Part shown: positions 11,401-22,548 of the stretch, piece by piece | How positions within the stretch are numbered: position 1 is the stretch's first letter | Layout: each line of letters opens with the position of its first letter | Assembly (NCBI GenBank): GCA_944990035.1 | Contig: CALYLX010000044.1 | Coordinates: 62,001 to 126,000, forward strand | Direction of reading: 5' to 3' | DNA from: Clitopilus passeckerianus | Lineage: Eukaryota > Basidiomycota > Agaricomycetes > Agaricales > Entolomataceae | DNA: 64,000 bases | Made by a program: the position numbers and the translations under genes | The notes under the pieces: generated by a model | What the model was told of the DNA's origin: nothing | Seen by the model: the letters and a program-made list of their open reading frames with translations, nothing else | The model's database searches: none

Positions 11401-13321
11401 ACCTTCCAACACGGGATGAAGAGGAGGAGGACGAAGAGGAGCCAGCCAAGCCCGCGCCAAAACCTAGAGGTCGGCCGAAGAAAGCCGCCAAGCAGATAGA
11501 AGAAGATGTCGAGGAAGAAGAGGAAAGTCCACCAAAGAAAACGAAGGGACATACTTCCAAGAAGCTTCCCGATATTCGCGAACTCACTGATAGTGAGGAT
11601 GACATGCCCCCTGCGACCTCAGTCAATATGCTGTCAAAGAAGAAAGTCCCTGCAAAGCCCACACCTCCAAAAGCCAAAGGCAAGGCTCCGAAGAAGAAAG
11701 AGACACCACTTCCTCCAGAATCTGAAGAGGAGGATAAACCACCACCGGCATCAGTCAAAATTGGCCCACCACGCGGGAAAAAGAAGCTGGTACCCACCGC
11801 CACAACGACGGCGAAAAAGGCCAAGCCCCAAACGTCGGACGGTGAGGATGAAGATCTGCATCAGTCTTCTCCGACGAAGACTCCTAATCGAGCGACTGTG
11901 GTTCTGACTGATCGCCATAGCTCCAAGAAAAAGATGGCGGCTGATGAAAATCCGCCGTCTCGCAAGAATACTGTTGGGAAGACGGAGAGTATTCTTGTGA
12001 CGGCCGGAGAGCGTGCAGGACCCTTGGCTAAGGCTAAAGCCGCTCAAGTCAAGGATTCCCCGAAGAGCAGACCGAACGTCAAGAAAGCAGAGGATCCAGC
12101 GCCTTCATCTCCGTTAACAGCTATGGAGGTTGACGACGATGTTAGCACACCGGCTACTGAATCTGGACGATCTAAGCGCACTGCTGCTACGAAAGCTACC
12201 AAGAAGCTTCACGATGAAATTATGCCTGATGTCTTGAACTACCAGCACGAGGTCAAGCAGGACAAAAGGAGGAAGAGTCTTGGGTTACCTCCGAGCGTCG
12301 GTTCGTTCGAGAGCCAGAAGGGCAAAAAGAAACGCGAGGCTGAGGGAGAGGAAGAAGATGCTAAGGAGGGGAGGGAGAAGAAGAAACGGAAGATGGAGGA
12401 AGAACAAGAGGAAGAGCCAGTTTCTGCCAAGTCCTCTAAATCGAAACAGAAAGAGGCAAAGGCGGAGACGAGGTGCGTGATACGCGTTATTTTTAGATTC
12501 TTGCAACTGATAGGCATTCTATCCCAGTGGATACATCGATGCTGGTATCAGGCTGATGACAACCCAGGTCAATCTATCTGACGAGGTTATCAAGGTTCGT
12601 TCCTAAAAATAGTTCATCCTCTTTCGCATCAGCTACAACCTTGCTCTACAGGCTTTGACAAAACTTGGCGTTAAAATTACAAGTCGACCTTCAGAATGCA
12701 CTCATCTTCTTGTTCCTCACCTGGTGCGAACCGAGAAGTTCTTGTGTGCATTGGCACAAGCACCATTCATCATGAAAGAGGCATGGGCAAAGGATTCAGC
12801 CGCTCAAAAGAAGCTCCTTGGTATGTTTCTTGCTGGGCTGCTTCTTGACTGGTCTAACGTTCCCTTGCAGACGAGAAACCCTATCTGCTACGTGACAAGG
12901 CGAACGAAGCAAAGTATGAGTTTGTGCTATCGGAAGCTCTGCAGAGAGCCAAGGAACACAAGGAATCGGGAGGTCTCTTCCTCAAGAAAACCTTTTATGT
13001 TACGCCGAAGGTGCCTGTTGACAAGAAGTTGTTAAAGAACGTTGTGGAATCTGGAGGAGGCACCGTAAGTATCCGCGCGCCCGTCAGTCACGAACCTTAC
13101 TCAATGGTGTACAGATGAGCAACCAGACGCCTACTCCACGAATCATCGGTATGAATCCCGAAGACCGCATCGTTGTTTCGTGCCCAGAAGACCTCAACAT
13201 CTGGAGACCTCTGGCATCCGCCGGGTATCCTATTTATCTATCGGAGATTATTTTGGCTAGTACACTGAAGCAGGAGATTGATTGGGATAATGACGCTTTC
13301 AAAGTGGCTGCTTCCAAATAA
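8465..13321 (+). CDS. RTT107: Multi-BRCT genome-maintenance scaffold, Rtt107/Brc1-like
   Basis: Predicted nuclear scaffold of the DNA-damage and replication-stress response. Yeast Rtt107 and fission-yeast Brc1 bring repair factors to gamma-H2A-marked chromatin through BRCT repeats. The ATG at 8465 starts a Pro-rich leader into BRCT1 (FDGVVYLLSP). A second BRCT follows (LPATDLEVLSAGITALGGQW..THLFC..LLPHWFDD), a third at VLLGRSLELLDSRREAVEAG, and a fourth at EITLTNYTGEAREYLKKLI with HLWLEDCFIKW. Then comes a linker of about 600 residues, strongly acidic/basic with SP sites and AT-hook-like PRGRPKK. The gene ends with a tandem BRCT pair (ALTKLGVKITSRPSECTHLL; ESGGGTMSNQTPTP), the module that reads phosphorylated H2A in Rtt107/Brc1. 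There are about seven short introns and roughly 1,450 residues. The BRCT count and layout argue against Crb2 or Mdc1 but do not strictly exclude another BRCT scaffold. Confidence 0.85.
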
Positions 13322-14314
13322 TTGTTTAGAGTCCGTTTGGAGTACTTTATTTCGTTTCATGCATCTGATTCCTTATATATGTCCGTCTCACCCGGACTTT
13401 TGTATTCTTATTGTACATATCGTAATTTCCGGACTCTCAGTGATCCTTGATGTTTTCAACCTAGTAGGGATGCCTATCAATCAGTTCCCATGGAATAGAC
13501 TCATTAATGTTGCCGCATCAGAATCCATTCCACCACAGATGCGCCACATCTCTTTGACGGTGTCTTAGCAAACACCTCCTTGAGATTTCTACTTCCAAAG
13601 ATTCCACCTTTTACTGCAAAGTGCCAGCGAATTTTTCGGTTCTTCACAAGGCACCTGGATGCACCATTTCAATCTATATCTGGTACAAATACCCACAGAA
13701 GCGAGCGGCTCCAAAAACATAAATTATTGGTCCTTCGAGGTTGTTTCTAGAAGGAACACCTGATATATGTTCCACAAGATGGCGCCATTCGGATCTGAGG
13801 TAGGTAAACGACTCCCCACTATCAAATACAACAAAATGGTGGCACGGAACCTTGGACGGAACGCCGGAGTTGGTCGTCAACTCGTTCCACTTGCCTTGTC
13901 GAGACTCACAAAACAGAGGAATTTCCCTGCTTCTAACGTCGTATCTCCGCAGGCCCTCAAAGGAAGCACAAGGCCCTTGAAATTGAATATGCAGAAGCCA
14001 GATGACAACCCAGAATAACGTGTTCGTGATCGCCACAACACAGCATCTGGTCATGATTGATGCTGTTGGGCGCGCCTTTTAGACTCTCCACCCACTGACA
14101 CCCTGAACAGCAACCTGAAAGGACACAATGGCTTCCCAGCAACGCCTTTGAAACGCTGAAAAATCCTGTCCGCCTGTGTTGGCCCGAATGACCGATATAT
14201 AGGCCACAATTTTCCGAAGCCACCTGTCTTTCCACGTACAACTCTCTGACCTGCGCTTAACTTAAACAGCGGCCGCTGCCACCGCTACCGTACTCAAAGC
14301 ATCTCTCAACTACC
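13322..14314. other. Intergenic, no supported gene
   Basis: Lies between the BRCT gene stop and a small orphan ORF. Both strands have open stretches of 80-126 codons in 13674-14241, but they overlap each other in opposite directions, lack splice-supported extensions and show no motif. I see no RNA gene or repeat. Confidence 0.45.
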
Positions 14315-14641
14315 ATGACCACTTTCACCTCTGAAGCTACCATGGGTGACCTCGGGAACAGCGCCTCCGACGCTACACCCACTATCAAAATTCCTGCTGG
14401 AGCCTTTCAGCAACTAAATTCAAACCCTCAATCTATCATTATCTCGGTAGACGACGACGACTGGCAAGACAGTCTCCTCTTTGGCACAGGATCACACGAC
14501 CCCTCCAAGCGTCCCATAGCTGGAACACGTAGGGTGTCTCGCCACCGAACCAAGCAAACCACTCCAAGCCCCTCATCTTCAACACAATCCACGGCCTCAA
14601 CAAACTTGCCAGCAGAGGAGGCTATGGATGTTGACTCGTGA
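14315..14641 (+). CDS. Small unrecognised Ser/Thr-rich protein
   Basis: A 108-codon frame starting with ATG after a pyrimidine-rich, promoter-like leader. The product has an acidic patch (SVDDDDWQDSLLFG), a basic Arg/His segment (GTRRVSRHRTKQ) and a Ser/Thr/Pro-rich end reading AEEAMDVDS. It resembles no family I know and looks largely disordered. The stop at 14641 overlaps a possible donor (GTGAGC). Splicing to an acceptor near 14720 would replace the end with a short basic tail stopping near 14772. It could also be a chance ORF. Confidence 0.35.
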   Translation: MTTFTSEATMGDLGNSASDATPTIKIPAGAFQQLNSNPQSIIISVDDDDWQDSLLFGTGSHDPSKRPIAGTRRVSRHRTKQTTPSPSSSTQSTASTNLPAEEAMDVDS

Positions 14642-14926
14642 GCGTATATCCGCACTACGCACCGGCCTATGCCCGCTCATCGCTGTCGCCCCGAACTGGC
14701 CGGCTACCCGCACCATGCTATTAGTCCGAACCATCGGAAAACCACACTCCTTCATCAGAAACATACTTAGAATCTACTCATAATCTTCAACCCACAATGG
14801 ACCTGCATCGGACAAAGGACATTCCTCTCATTATTAGTTCAGCTACCCAACACATGGAACTACAACAAGTACATTACCCCTACGAGATACCCCACCTAAT
14901 CACCATACCTACTCCACATCTCTCCC

Positions 14927-17771
14927 TCAGTTCCATTTCTGCTGAGCATAGATACCCAATACTTGATTGGCAAGGAAAGGGGTATAGAGCGCTGTATCAG
15001 CAGCAGTATAGACCTTATCTTTCTGCAAACCGTTCAGGATTTCGATGAGCTGTGCTTCGATGAAGTCAATGTACACCAAATCAATGGGTGTATCATCTGA
15101 GACTGTGGGTGGCTTCGAGCCAATGAAGTCGGGGACATCATTGTATGGGAGTGGTGTGTGAAGGGTGTCATCTCCAACGCCAGGGCAGGACTACATTTCA
15201 ACGAAGCTACAGTCAGCAAGGAACGCCTCATGGTGTTGAGAGGAAGGTACTCACATCCTTGGTGACATATCCAAGCGTCAAATCCTTCTGCACGTCCCTC
15301 CTCTCCACATCCTGTGCCATCTCCTTCACCCACTTGAGGTACCTCCTATCCACCTCTCCCCTACCATACAGCTCCTTTTCCCTAGCCTCAATCCACTCCA
15401 AGCTCCTCCTTCCGTTGGCACCAGCATCATTCAACGCAGGCAGGACTTGGTTAGCAACGGCAGCGGTGACGTTGGCAATGAACCGGAAGCTGTCGGTGAA
15501 GGGAGAAACCTTGAATTGGTCGTCACGGGTGAAGGTGCCAGCATAGAGATCGAAGCGCTGAGAACCAGAGTTGGCGATGATGACGTTGGGGATGCCAGCG
15601 CGGGTGTTGTTGACTGCTGCTGCAGTGGGAACAGCCTATGAAGACAGGGTTGAGGATAGTTGATGTAGAAATCATCATATGTAACATACCTCTTCAATGA
15701 AAAGAGTCAAGAGAGAATTGTCGCTGGGATAAGGGTCCCTAAATAGATATTAGAACGAGACCCACGCCCCAAAGAATGGCTTCGTACTGGTTCAGAGTGT
15801 AGTCTTGAGGAGCAGTTCCGAATACAGTTCCCAAACTGAATTTAGAGGCCAATGCTTTCAAGCCCTTCGTGATGGAAAGGCCGCCGTGGGTATCGAAAGC
15901 AGAGCCGTGCTTCCCAGTGTGGTACTATAATAATAGCTTGAATTCAGCAGGCAAGATAAAGCCCAAGAAAACCAATACAGACTTGGTATGTGACACGGTT
16001 GGGGTCCAGATATCTTCTGGAGAAGGTGAGGTTCTTGCTGGTGTGGCCCCCACCATGGTCGAGTTTTGCAGCTATGATGGCGATGAGGACGAGTTCGGGC
16101 GAGTAGCTAGGAACGTAGACGTACAGAGCCAGCCAATAGTCTCCATATATCGTCCGCTCTCCAAACCGACGGACCTCCCGTCATATTGGACTGTAAAGGA
16201 GGCACTGGGTTAGTTTTGCGGGCTGTGTCATTGCATTCAGTACTGACTGCAGTCGCGAATATGTGTATGGCCTTTATCAATTCCGTGTCAGCAAGGCGCG
16301 TATCGAATTAGCTGCAAAGAAAGCCTACCTCCGAGGATCAGGATTGGCGTGCTGGCATGGACGGCACGAATGGCGTTGAAAACAGTAGGCCCTATTTGAT
16401 GACTATCAGGAATGGTCGCTGTTCTCACTAGGCCAAGAATCTTACAGTTATCCTTGGACACGGGCATATGGCTGTAACTTGTGTCAGCAACTCAGGTTTT
16501 TTCGGAGAAAAGGAGCAATGCGTACCCAGCGAGCAAGAACACGTCTGGTTCATCGTGGATAGCCTCCGCGAACTACATCCGGGAACCACCAGTCAGCGCG
16601 ACGAGACTCTGGTGCGAGAAGCCTGGACCAACCCATTTTTCCTTAACCATGTCTTCCACCTTTTGCACAGTGGTGTTCTTGTCATTTCCAGTGAAGTCAT
16701 AGAGAACTCCAAGGGAGGTGACTTTGCGACCGCTAGGCCACGATTGTCATGTGAGGCCCTATTTCATTCCGTGAGGTGCACTTTGACTCACTGCTTGGTC
16801 CTAAATTTTGCGTAACGGCCTGGCAACATCATCAAATCAGATGCTGTTCAGCCTTGAAAGTGAGCAAATGTTACTGACTTCCCAAAGGCTGGTTGATGGC
16901 CTTTCCGTGCTTGTCAGTAGTGGTGATATTGACGTTGGAGGTCAGATAGCGTCCTTTGAATGCCGGTGCGAAGTTGTTGTGCCTAGGGTGCGATTTTGTG
17001 AGATTCAGAGCTGCCTCGTATGGGCCGCGGTGGGACGCACATATCCAGAGCATTCTCGTAAATATAGAGTTCATGGCTATGACCGGCGGGTAAGTCAAAT
17101 CCTGGAAGACCAGGACGGTTCGGCTTACTTTCCAATAGCCAGAATATCGTAGGGAAGCTGACTGAAGAACTTATTCGCCTGTATACATCGTGATTGTCAA
17201 TATATTAAATGTGGGGAATAGAGGGCAAGCGAGACGGACATCGTGGGCGTCGATACCACCAGCTGGGAAACCATCTGTCAACCCGGTTCCTATAGATTTC
17301 TCAGTATACGAGCGGTTTTACAGGGTGTCCTCGGGATCATACCATCGTGAAGGTCACCGGAGTCAACAAGGAGGAGGTCGACACCGCGTCTCTGTGGGCT
17401 CGGAATCAATAGGGGGTTTTGAAAGGTTTACGGGGTATGCGTTACGTCGGCTTGTTCTTTCATGTGCTTGACGAAAGACGAGAAGTCACCGAAGTCGCCA
17501 CTGGGAAGCTCAGTAAGAATTTTGCTATAGATTGTAGCAAGCCATACCTGTAGTTGGGCTCCGGGAAGGATGCTTTCTGGTGACCGAGCAGCCATCCATG
17601 AGAGTCGGTGGTATGTATGATATTGATGTCTCCCCACTCCAGAGGACGCGACGGAGGCGCCACTGCAGAAGGAGGTGTCGCACGACGTGCATGGTTGTGG
17701 AGATGGTCGTCACCACAAGCATGTACAGTGTATGCTGCGTAGAAGAGTTGAAGAAGCTGGAGGAACTTCAT
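14927..17771 (-). CDS. Secreted metallophosphoesterase, 5'-nucleotidase-like (YHR202W type)
   Basis: Calcineurin-like phosphoesterase predicted to hydrolyse phosphate esters, possibly nucleotides, outside the cell or in the vacuole. The ATG at 17771 opens a signal peptide ([18 protein letters not shown]) followed by a His-rich stretch. Metal-binding motifs appear in order across many small exons: [10 protein letters not shown] (DxH), [10 protein letters not shown] (GDxxD), AIGNHELY (GNHE), LLAGHMP and LILGGHTHIRD (GHxH). Two of these, GNHE and GGHTH, are interrupted by introns and appear only after splicing. The C-terminal half matches the helper domain of this family, and the TGA at 14927 follows IYAQQKWN. 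About 10 or more introns. The family resembles yeast YHR202W and its Agaricomycete relatives; the physiological substrate is unknown. Confidence 0.85.
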
Positions 17772-19383
17772 AGTCTTCACGAGGGGTCAAAAGCCCGGGA
17801 AATTGGCCTTGTGAAAGTGGCAAGATACGGTAGTGTGCCCAAACTGAGATAAAACTGAGGTCGCTGATTCTCTACATATATAGTTCGGAAGGCGGGGTTA
17901 CTGGGAGTAGGCGCGTCAAGGGTTCGTTGATGAGATATTGAGAAACTTGACAGACCGGACGATCAATCTCCCATTTGGCAACACATGCACATGGCGCATG
18001 GTGTCAAAGTCCAATAATAGCGAGGCGTTTGGCGTAACCTTCGGTGACTCTGCGATGATGAGCAGACGCACATGCGTGAGGATTTGAATAGAGTGTAGAA
18101 CGTGGCTTAGTTAAACCTTGTTACGCCTGTTCCAAATCTACGAAGTCAGACTTTTCAGCAGGTAAAACAGCCATCGAGAGCAGGGTGTTTGGTACGCAGC
18201 TCCACCTCCTGCCCTTATCTATCGCTTCTGTGTTGTTATGCAGTTTATCTCGCTCGATAGTGCAGCTGCGATATGGTAAGGTACTGTATACCTCGGCACG
18301 TTCAATGATGCCGACGCGACGGGCGAGCCGGCCCTGAATCTGCAGCACGTTGTGAACATTGAGATGCGTTGTTTTCAAGTCAATGACTTTGATTGATAGT
18401 CCTGTCAAAATCCCTGCAGAAAACTCACCTGGTGACACCACGCCTACCAATCGACGGAACTTCTGCGTTCCTGACCGTACAAGGTCCTGGAAGAAAACCC
18501 GACGACCGTGTTGCTCTATGATTTCAAAGCCTAAAAGATTGCACAATTGCACACAAGTTGCAATTGTACGTGGCGGCTGGAACTCGGATGTGTCCAAACG
18601 GCATGGACCATGGACACTCTATCTTCGGGCGACGCACACTTGGGTTATGACTACTCGCACTTCTTTGTGCATTGTAGGTACGCTCTGGGCAAACGCAGTG
18701 GAGATTTTTTGGACAGTCGGTGTTGGTCGTCTTTACATCTGCCCATGAATCTGTAAATATCACCCCAACATGTTTCCTCCAGCAGTCCAGCGACGTCTCA
18801 TGTGCAGCTCTTTCATTATTGACAATCTTTCTTACGCTTGTGTTCTGCGTGAAATCGTTTGCCCGTGAATATTTTCCCCCAATCCTACGCCTCACCCCAG
18901 TCGAAATTGGTGTTGGGTCGAATGGCACTGAAACTTTGAGCCTGTTCGGAAGCCTCTATTCCGATTCCGTTGGGGTAACTCATGCCAATGCACCAATGAC
19001 CATGGGCCGTTCAGGTGAGCACGCGTTAGTCAGCTCAACGCTTGTAGCTGATGTTACCCAGTACTCAACACTCACACATCAGAAAGTTGGGGGTTTCAGG
19101 CATCCCAAGAAGCCGTATTGGACTGTGCATCATTATCCACATGACCCAAGCATCCAATCGAATATGATGACCTGAAGATCTTAAAGCAGGTTTCGGTCAC
19201 AGCCGACGAATTGTACTCAGTTTGGGGTGAAGTTCCGCGTTTCCGAGACAGCTTGGGGTCTTGGAGAGATATAAATGCGAGACGAAATGAGACGTTAACA
19301 ATTAAGACACTCGCCAACCCGAAGATTTCGAAGAACACCAAGCCTTCCTACACGACATATCAGGACACTTTCAGACGGCAAAC
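17772..19383. other. Long intergenic region with weak ORFs
   Basis: The first few hundred bases are the phosphoesterase promoter side. A minus-strand open stretch at 18121-18597 (about 158 codons) has no ATG at its start and no motif I recognise; it may be a decayed exon. At 18543-18567, CAATTGC and GCAATTG form an inverted repeat. No gene is supported. Confidence 0.45.
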
Positions 19384-19862
19384 ATGGGTCGAATCGTCGA
19401 TGATATTGTCTACGATAGAACGTGCGTACCTCTACCCTTGTTAGGTTTATTGAGCTAGCTAACGATGACACACAGCAAGCCCACGCCGCCATTAAACTGC
19501 TATACAGCTACCCCCTCCGGAACGTCGCAGGTTTCTCAATTATCGGCCTCAGCGTTTCTTTCCCCCCGGGCGCTTCATCTCCTCCACACCGACATGGCGG
19601 AGCGTCAGTATCTGGCGTGGTCATCTCCGGAACGGCCTACAACAAGATGAACAACGATCCCACTATGCTACTGACCAAGGGTGAAACGTGGTATGAGGCT
19701 CCTGGGTGCCACCACAAATGCAGCGCGAACGCTAGCGATACGGAGCCATTGGAGTTGTTGGCAACCTTTGTTGTCGAGACCAAGGTCGTGGAAGAGGGCG
19801 GGCCCGGCGCTCTGGTGCAGATTGACGAAGAGTACAAGGATGTAAAGTTTGGATCTGCGTAA
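19384..19862 (+). CDS. Small single-domain cupin protein
   Basis: A 142-residue cupin (RmlC-like beta-barrel) after splicing. Exon 1 (19384-19425) codes MGRIVDDIVYDRTC and joins in phase across a 50-nt intron to QAHAAIKLLYSYP. The core shows the metal-site motif PPHRHGGASVSG (HxH) and the second cupin motif GETWYEAPGCHHKCSAN with its conserved histidine. The usual motif-1 glutamate is absent. The His-His next to the second motif is typical of a group of small cupins common in bacteria. Cupins of this size bind a metal and act as dioxygenases, isomerases or sensors; no substrate can be inferred. No signal peptide, so probably cytosolic. A frame-shifted alternative acceptor was considered and discarded. 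Confidence 0.75.
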
Positions 19863-20488
19863 TGACAGGCTGATGACGGGGGCCAAGCTGAAAGAGAGGA
19901 TTCCGAAGCCGCGTGACACCGGCAGCTGTTCTCATCGCTGTGTCAAGAATGGTTAATCAGGTCAATCTGTTGTGGAGATGTACAGTGAACAAAACCTTAA
20001 GTAAATACGGATATTTTGACAAGATAAAATTCACTAAAAAGATGGAATGAATACAGAGAACGTATGTGTATGTCAGTGTCCACCTTTCAAGATTTTCAAA
20101 TGCATTCGGTACTTGCAGAAGGATCCTTCATCTTCGAATGGAGCTACCCTGAGAGCACCATGAGACAGCAAACTCTTTTGAGTGCAATGGAGAGTATGAA
20201 TCGCGATTATGATTATGACTGTGTACATTCTAGGTATTACCAAGCTATATTTTTACATTAATGACGATTGATGATACGCGATACATTTTTATGATAGGAA
20301 AGAGGGAAAAGAGATGGGGTCACTGGATCAATAGGTGGTCGAAAAGCAGCAGTTCTTGTGCCCTTTGTTCCAATGCTCCTTTTGGTGAGCTGAAGAACAC
20401 TGATATGGCGGCTCTAGTAGGATGTTGGCAATCGGAAAAGGGTTTACTTACATATTTGACCGTCTGACATCTGAGCGCCGATTAGTAC
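19863..20488. other. Convergent intergenic region
   Basis: The 3' flanks of the cupin (+) and of the orphan gene on the minus strand. AT-rich, with a short GATTATGATTATGA run near 20202. No gene or RNA seen. Confidence 0.45.
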
Positions 20489-21440
20489 TCATCCTGGCAC
20501 GTCAAGGACACGGACAGACCTGCTGCAAGCCTTAAGGCCTTGGTCCTCAGTTTTTTTGCATGGCCAGTTGGCGCAGGCATGCCAGCCTGTAAACAATCCG
20601 TAAACGAGGGACCGCATGAATCTCACCCAACCCTCGCCTTCCGCCTGCAGGATGAGGCCGAAGATTTTGCAAGCCTCTGCAAGAGGCGTGCCCTCATGCC
20701 AATCATGCCACTTGGCGATCCGCCACTCAAAGCCTTTCCTCAGCTCCGTGGGCAGGATTTCCTCTTTATCAGACCTTTTGATGTATGAGGTGAGGATGTG
20801 TTGGACAAGAGCGAGTGATTGGGCAGGCGGAGCATTTTCAGACGTAGGTTCAGCAAGCCAGTAGTCGGGGGATTTTTTGAGATACCCTAAGCGCTCCCAG
20901 ATAGGGGCCACTTTGAGCAAGCGCTGTACGATTCCTTTTGCGAGAACTTCGTTCTTGGCAGCCGCGTCCTTGTGTGAGCGAAGATATTTCATATAATAAG
21001 GGCAGAACTTCTGTCGGATAAACCACAGCATCTGGAAGTAGGCATTGTTTAGAAGAAGCTCATCTTGAAGATCTCGGCTCAGATGAGGCGATGGAGGTGG
21101 GTCTAAGAATTTGTCGACTAGTGAGGTGAGATGACTTGTGCAGAAAACCGACAGGGTGACAGCTATAGTGTCTTCGTCCCGCGTTTTCTCGATGAGACTA
21201 ATCTACGGGGATCAACATTGACTGTTTCATGAAGGCTGAGCATTGGATCAACCGACCATGTTACGAATATGAAGCATCCTCTTGAGCTCGTCACGCTCAA
21301 ATCGGTTTGCGAAGTGTCCAGCAACAGTCTTCAGCCCTGAAACATAAACCCACGTTATATGCTATATAGTCAATCTTGATCCATATCTTACCCAACACGA
21401 CGGCAAAAGTTTCAGCATCCTTGTTGCTTTTTGAAGACAT
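20489..21440 (-). CDS. Unrecognised helical protein
   Basis: Three exons join cleanly. MSSKSNKDAETFAVVLG splices to LKTVAGHFANRFERDELKRM, then to ISLIEKTRDEDTIAVTLSV and a long last exon with many Trp, Lys and Glu residues ending VRVLDVPG. The product is about 275 residues, predicted mostly alpha-helical, with no signal peptide or membrane segment. Motif-like stretches include LWFIRQKFCPYYMKYL and EWRIAKWHDWHEGTPLAEA. I do not recognise the family. Start and introns are well formed (GTAAGA..TTTCAG; GTCGGT..CCGTAG), so it is a genuine gene rather than a chance ORF. Confidence 0.65.
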
Positions 21441-21847
21441 TGGGGAGCCAAAAGATGTGGTTTGCTGGTGAGACCAAAAGCCGAAGTTAGGAGAGGGGGA
21501 TCTGAGCTATCGGTGTAATCCGAAAGCGTTTAAATGCCGGAGAGCCTCGAGCGCATACAGTTCTGGTGGCTGGCGTGCAACTCAAAATTTAAGGAATCAG
21601 TTCCTAAGATAAAAATCTATGAAAATTGTTTTAGGGACGGTTTTTGGTCGTAATAATGCCAGTCAAGCAATCAAAACATGGGTGGCTTGAAGTAAAGGAT
21701 GGACAAAATTCCCGTTCCGTTGATCCGATCACTCGGCTAAAGAACGGCAATGCCAACGCCGATGAGTTTGAGAGACGCCAGCTTGACCTACAACTTTTCT
21801 GAGGGGTCTCGCTGTATTGACGTTCTAGCTTCCGCGACCGAGACTCA
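21441..21847. other. Divergent promoter region of the orphan and CHY genes
   Basis: About 400 bases separate two genes read in opposite directions. An ATG-led frame at 21750 runs through part of it into the CHY gene but is out of frame with the zinc finger after splicing. It could be an upstream ORF or part of an alternative first exon. Confidence 0.4.
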
Positions 21848-22448
21848 ATGTGGTAAGTGTACTCTTATCCTTATAGGCGACTCCACCTCCCCGTTATCCA
21901 TCGAATCTCCTGTCGTCCCATCTCATCCACCGAGCTAGTAAACCAATGCCAATGACTGCATCTTCTCGCCATCTTCAGTAAACACGTTCTTAACGCGCAA
22001 GTTTCCATACGGGCACCATGCTGCAAGCAATGGTATGATTGTGCTGAATGCCACGGAGAAAATCAGAGCCACAACCTGGCCAAAACGATGGAGATGGTGT
22101 TCATGTGTAAGAAGTGCAAGAAGGCTTTCAGGAAGGATATGAGCACGTATGAGGATAGCGACGAATATTGCCCTCACTGTGATAACCACTATGTACGCGT
22201 CACAGAATCTCGTGCCAAGCCGCTGGCTAAATGTCTCCAGGTACTGGAAGCCAAGACTCCCAAAGCTGTGGTCGGTGTGGAAGGAGAGGATGCGAGGGTG
22301 GACAATAGGTATGTCGTGTCAGCTCTCGTGAAGGATCGGATACTCAGATCACTTTAGGATGCTTAAAGACGATCGCGTCAAGACGATTCATGCAAGGTCA
22401 CTGTTCTCGGCCGACGACGACGATTTATTCAGCGATCGCATAGGTTGA
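21848..22448 (+). CDS. CHY zinc-finger protein (Hot13-like)
   Basis: A compact CHY-type zinc finger. In yeast, the CHY protein Hot13 acts in the mitochondrial intermembrane space on Tim13 and Mia40; in other lineages the same domain occurs in E3 ligases. The Cys/His series reads CKH, APCCKQWYDCAECH, then FMCKKCKKAF and YCPHCDNHY, giving all expected zinc ligands. The tail is short and acidic (FSADDDDLFSDRIG). The preferred start is ATG TG| at 21848-21852, a five-base first exon followed by a 126-nt intron that restores MCKHVLNAQ in frame. Two further short introns follow the zinc finger. An earlier ATG (21750) lies in a different frame. Around 124 residues, standalone CHY without RING, matching the Hot13 type. 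Confidence 0.78.
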
Positions 22449-22548
22449 TCAGCATCTGTTTCCGTATTCACGCCATATCCACTTGCATAATATTCATCAT
22501 GCCCCATACAATGACTACTATTCATTACCATTCATACGACGGAACCTA
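22449..22548. terminator. Tight convergent 3' junction
   Basis: Only 100 bases separate the CHY stop (22448) from the GH30 stop (22549) on the opposite strand, so 3' UTRs and polyadenylation signals of the two genes must overlap or nearly meet. No strong AATAAA is visible, which is usual in basidiomycetes. Confidence 0.4.

Noticed and set aside
13674..14241. Opposing ORFs of 83-126 codons on both strands
   Set aside because: They overlap antisense, have no motif or splice-supported extension, and sit in plain intergenic sequence.
18121..18597. Minus-strand open stretch of about 158 codons
   Set aside because: It starts with TTG, not ATG, and no upstream exon with clean splice sites could be joined; kept only as a possible relic.
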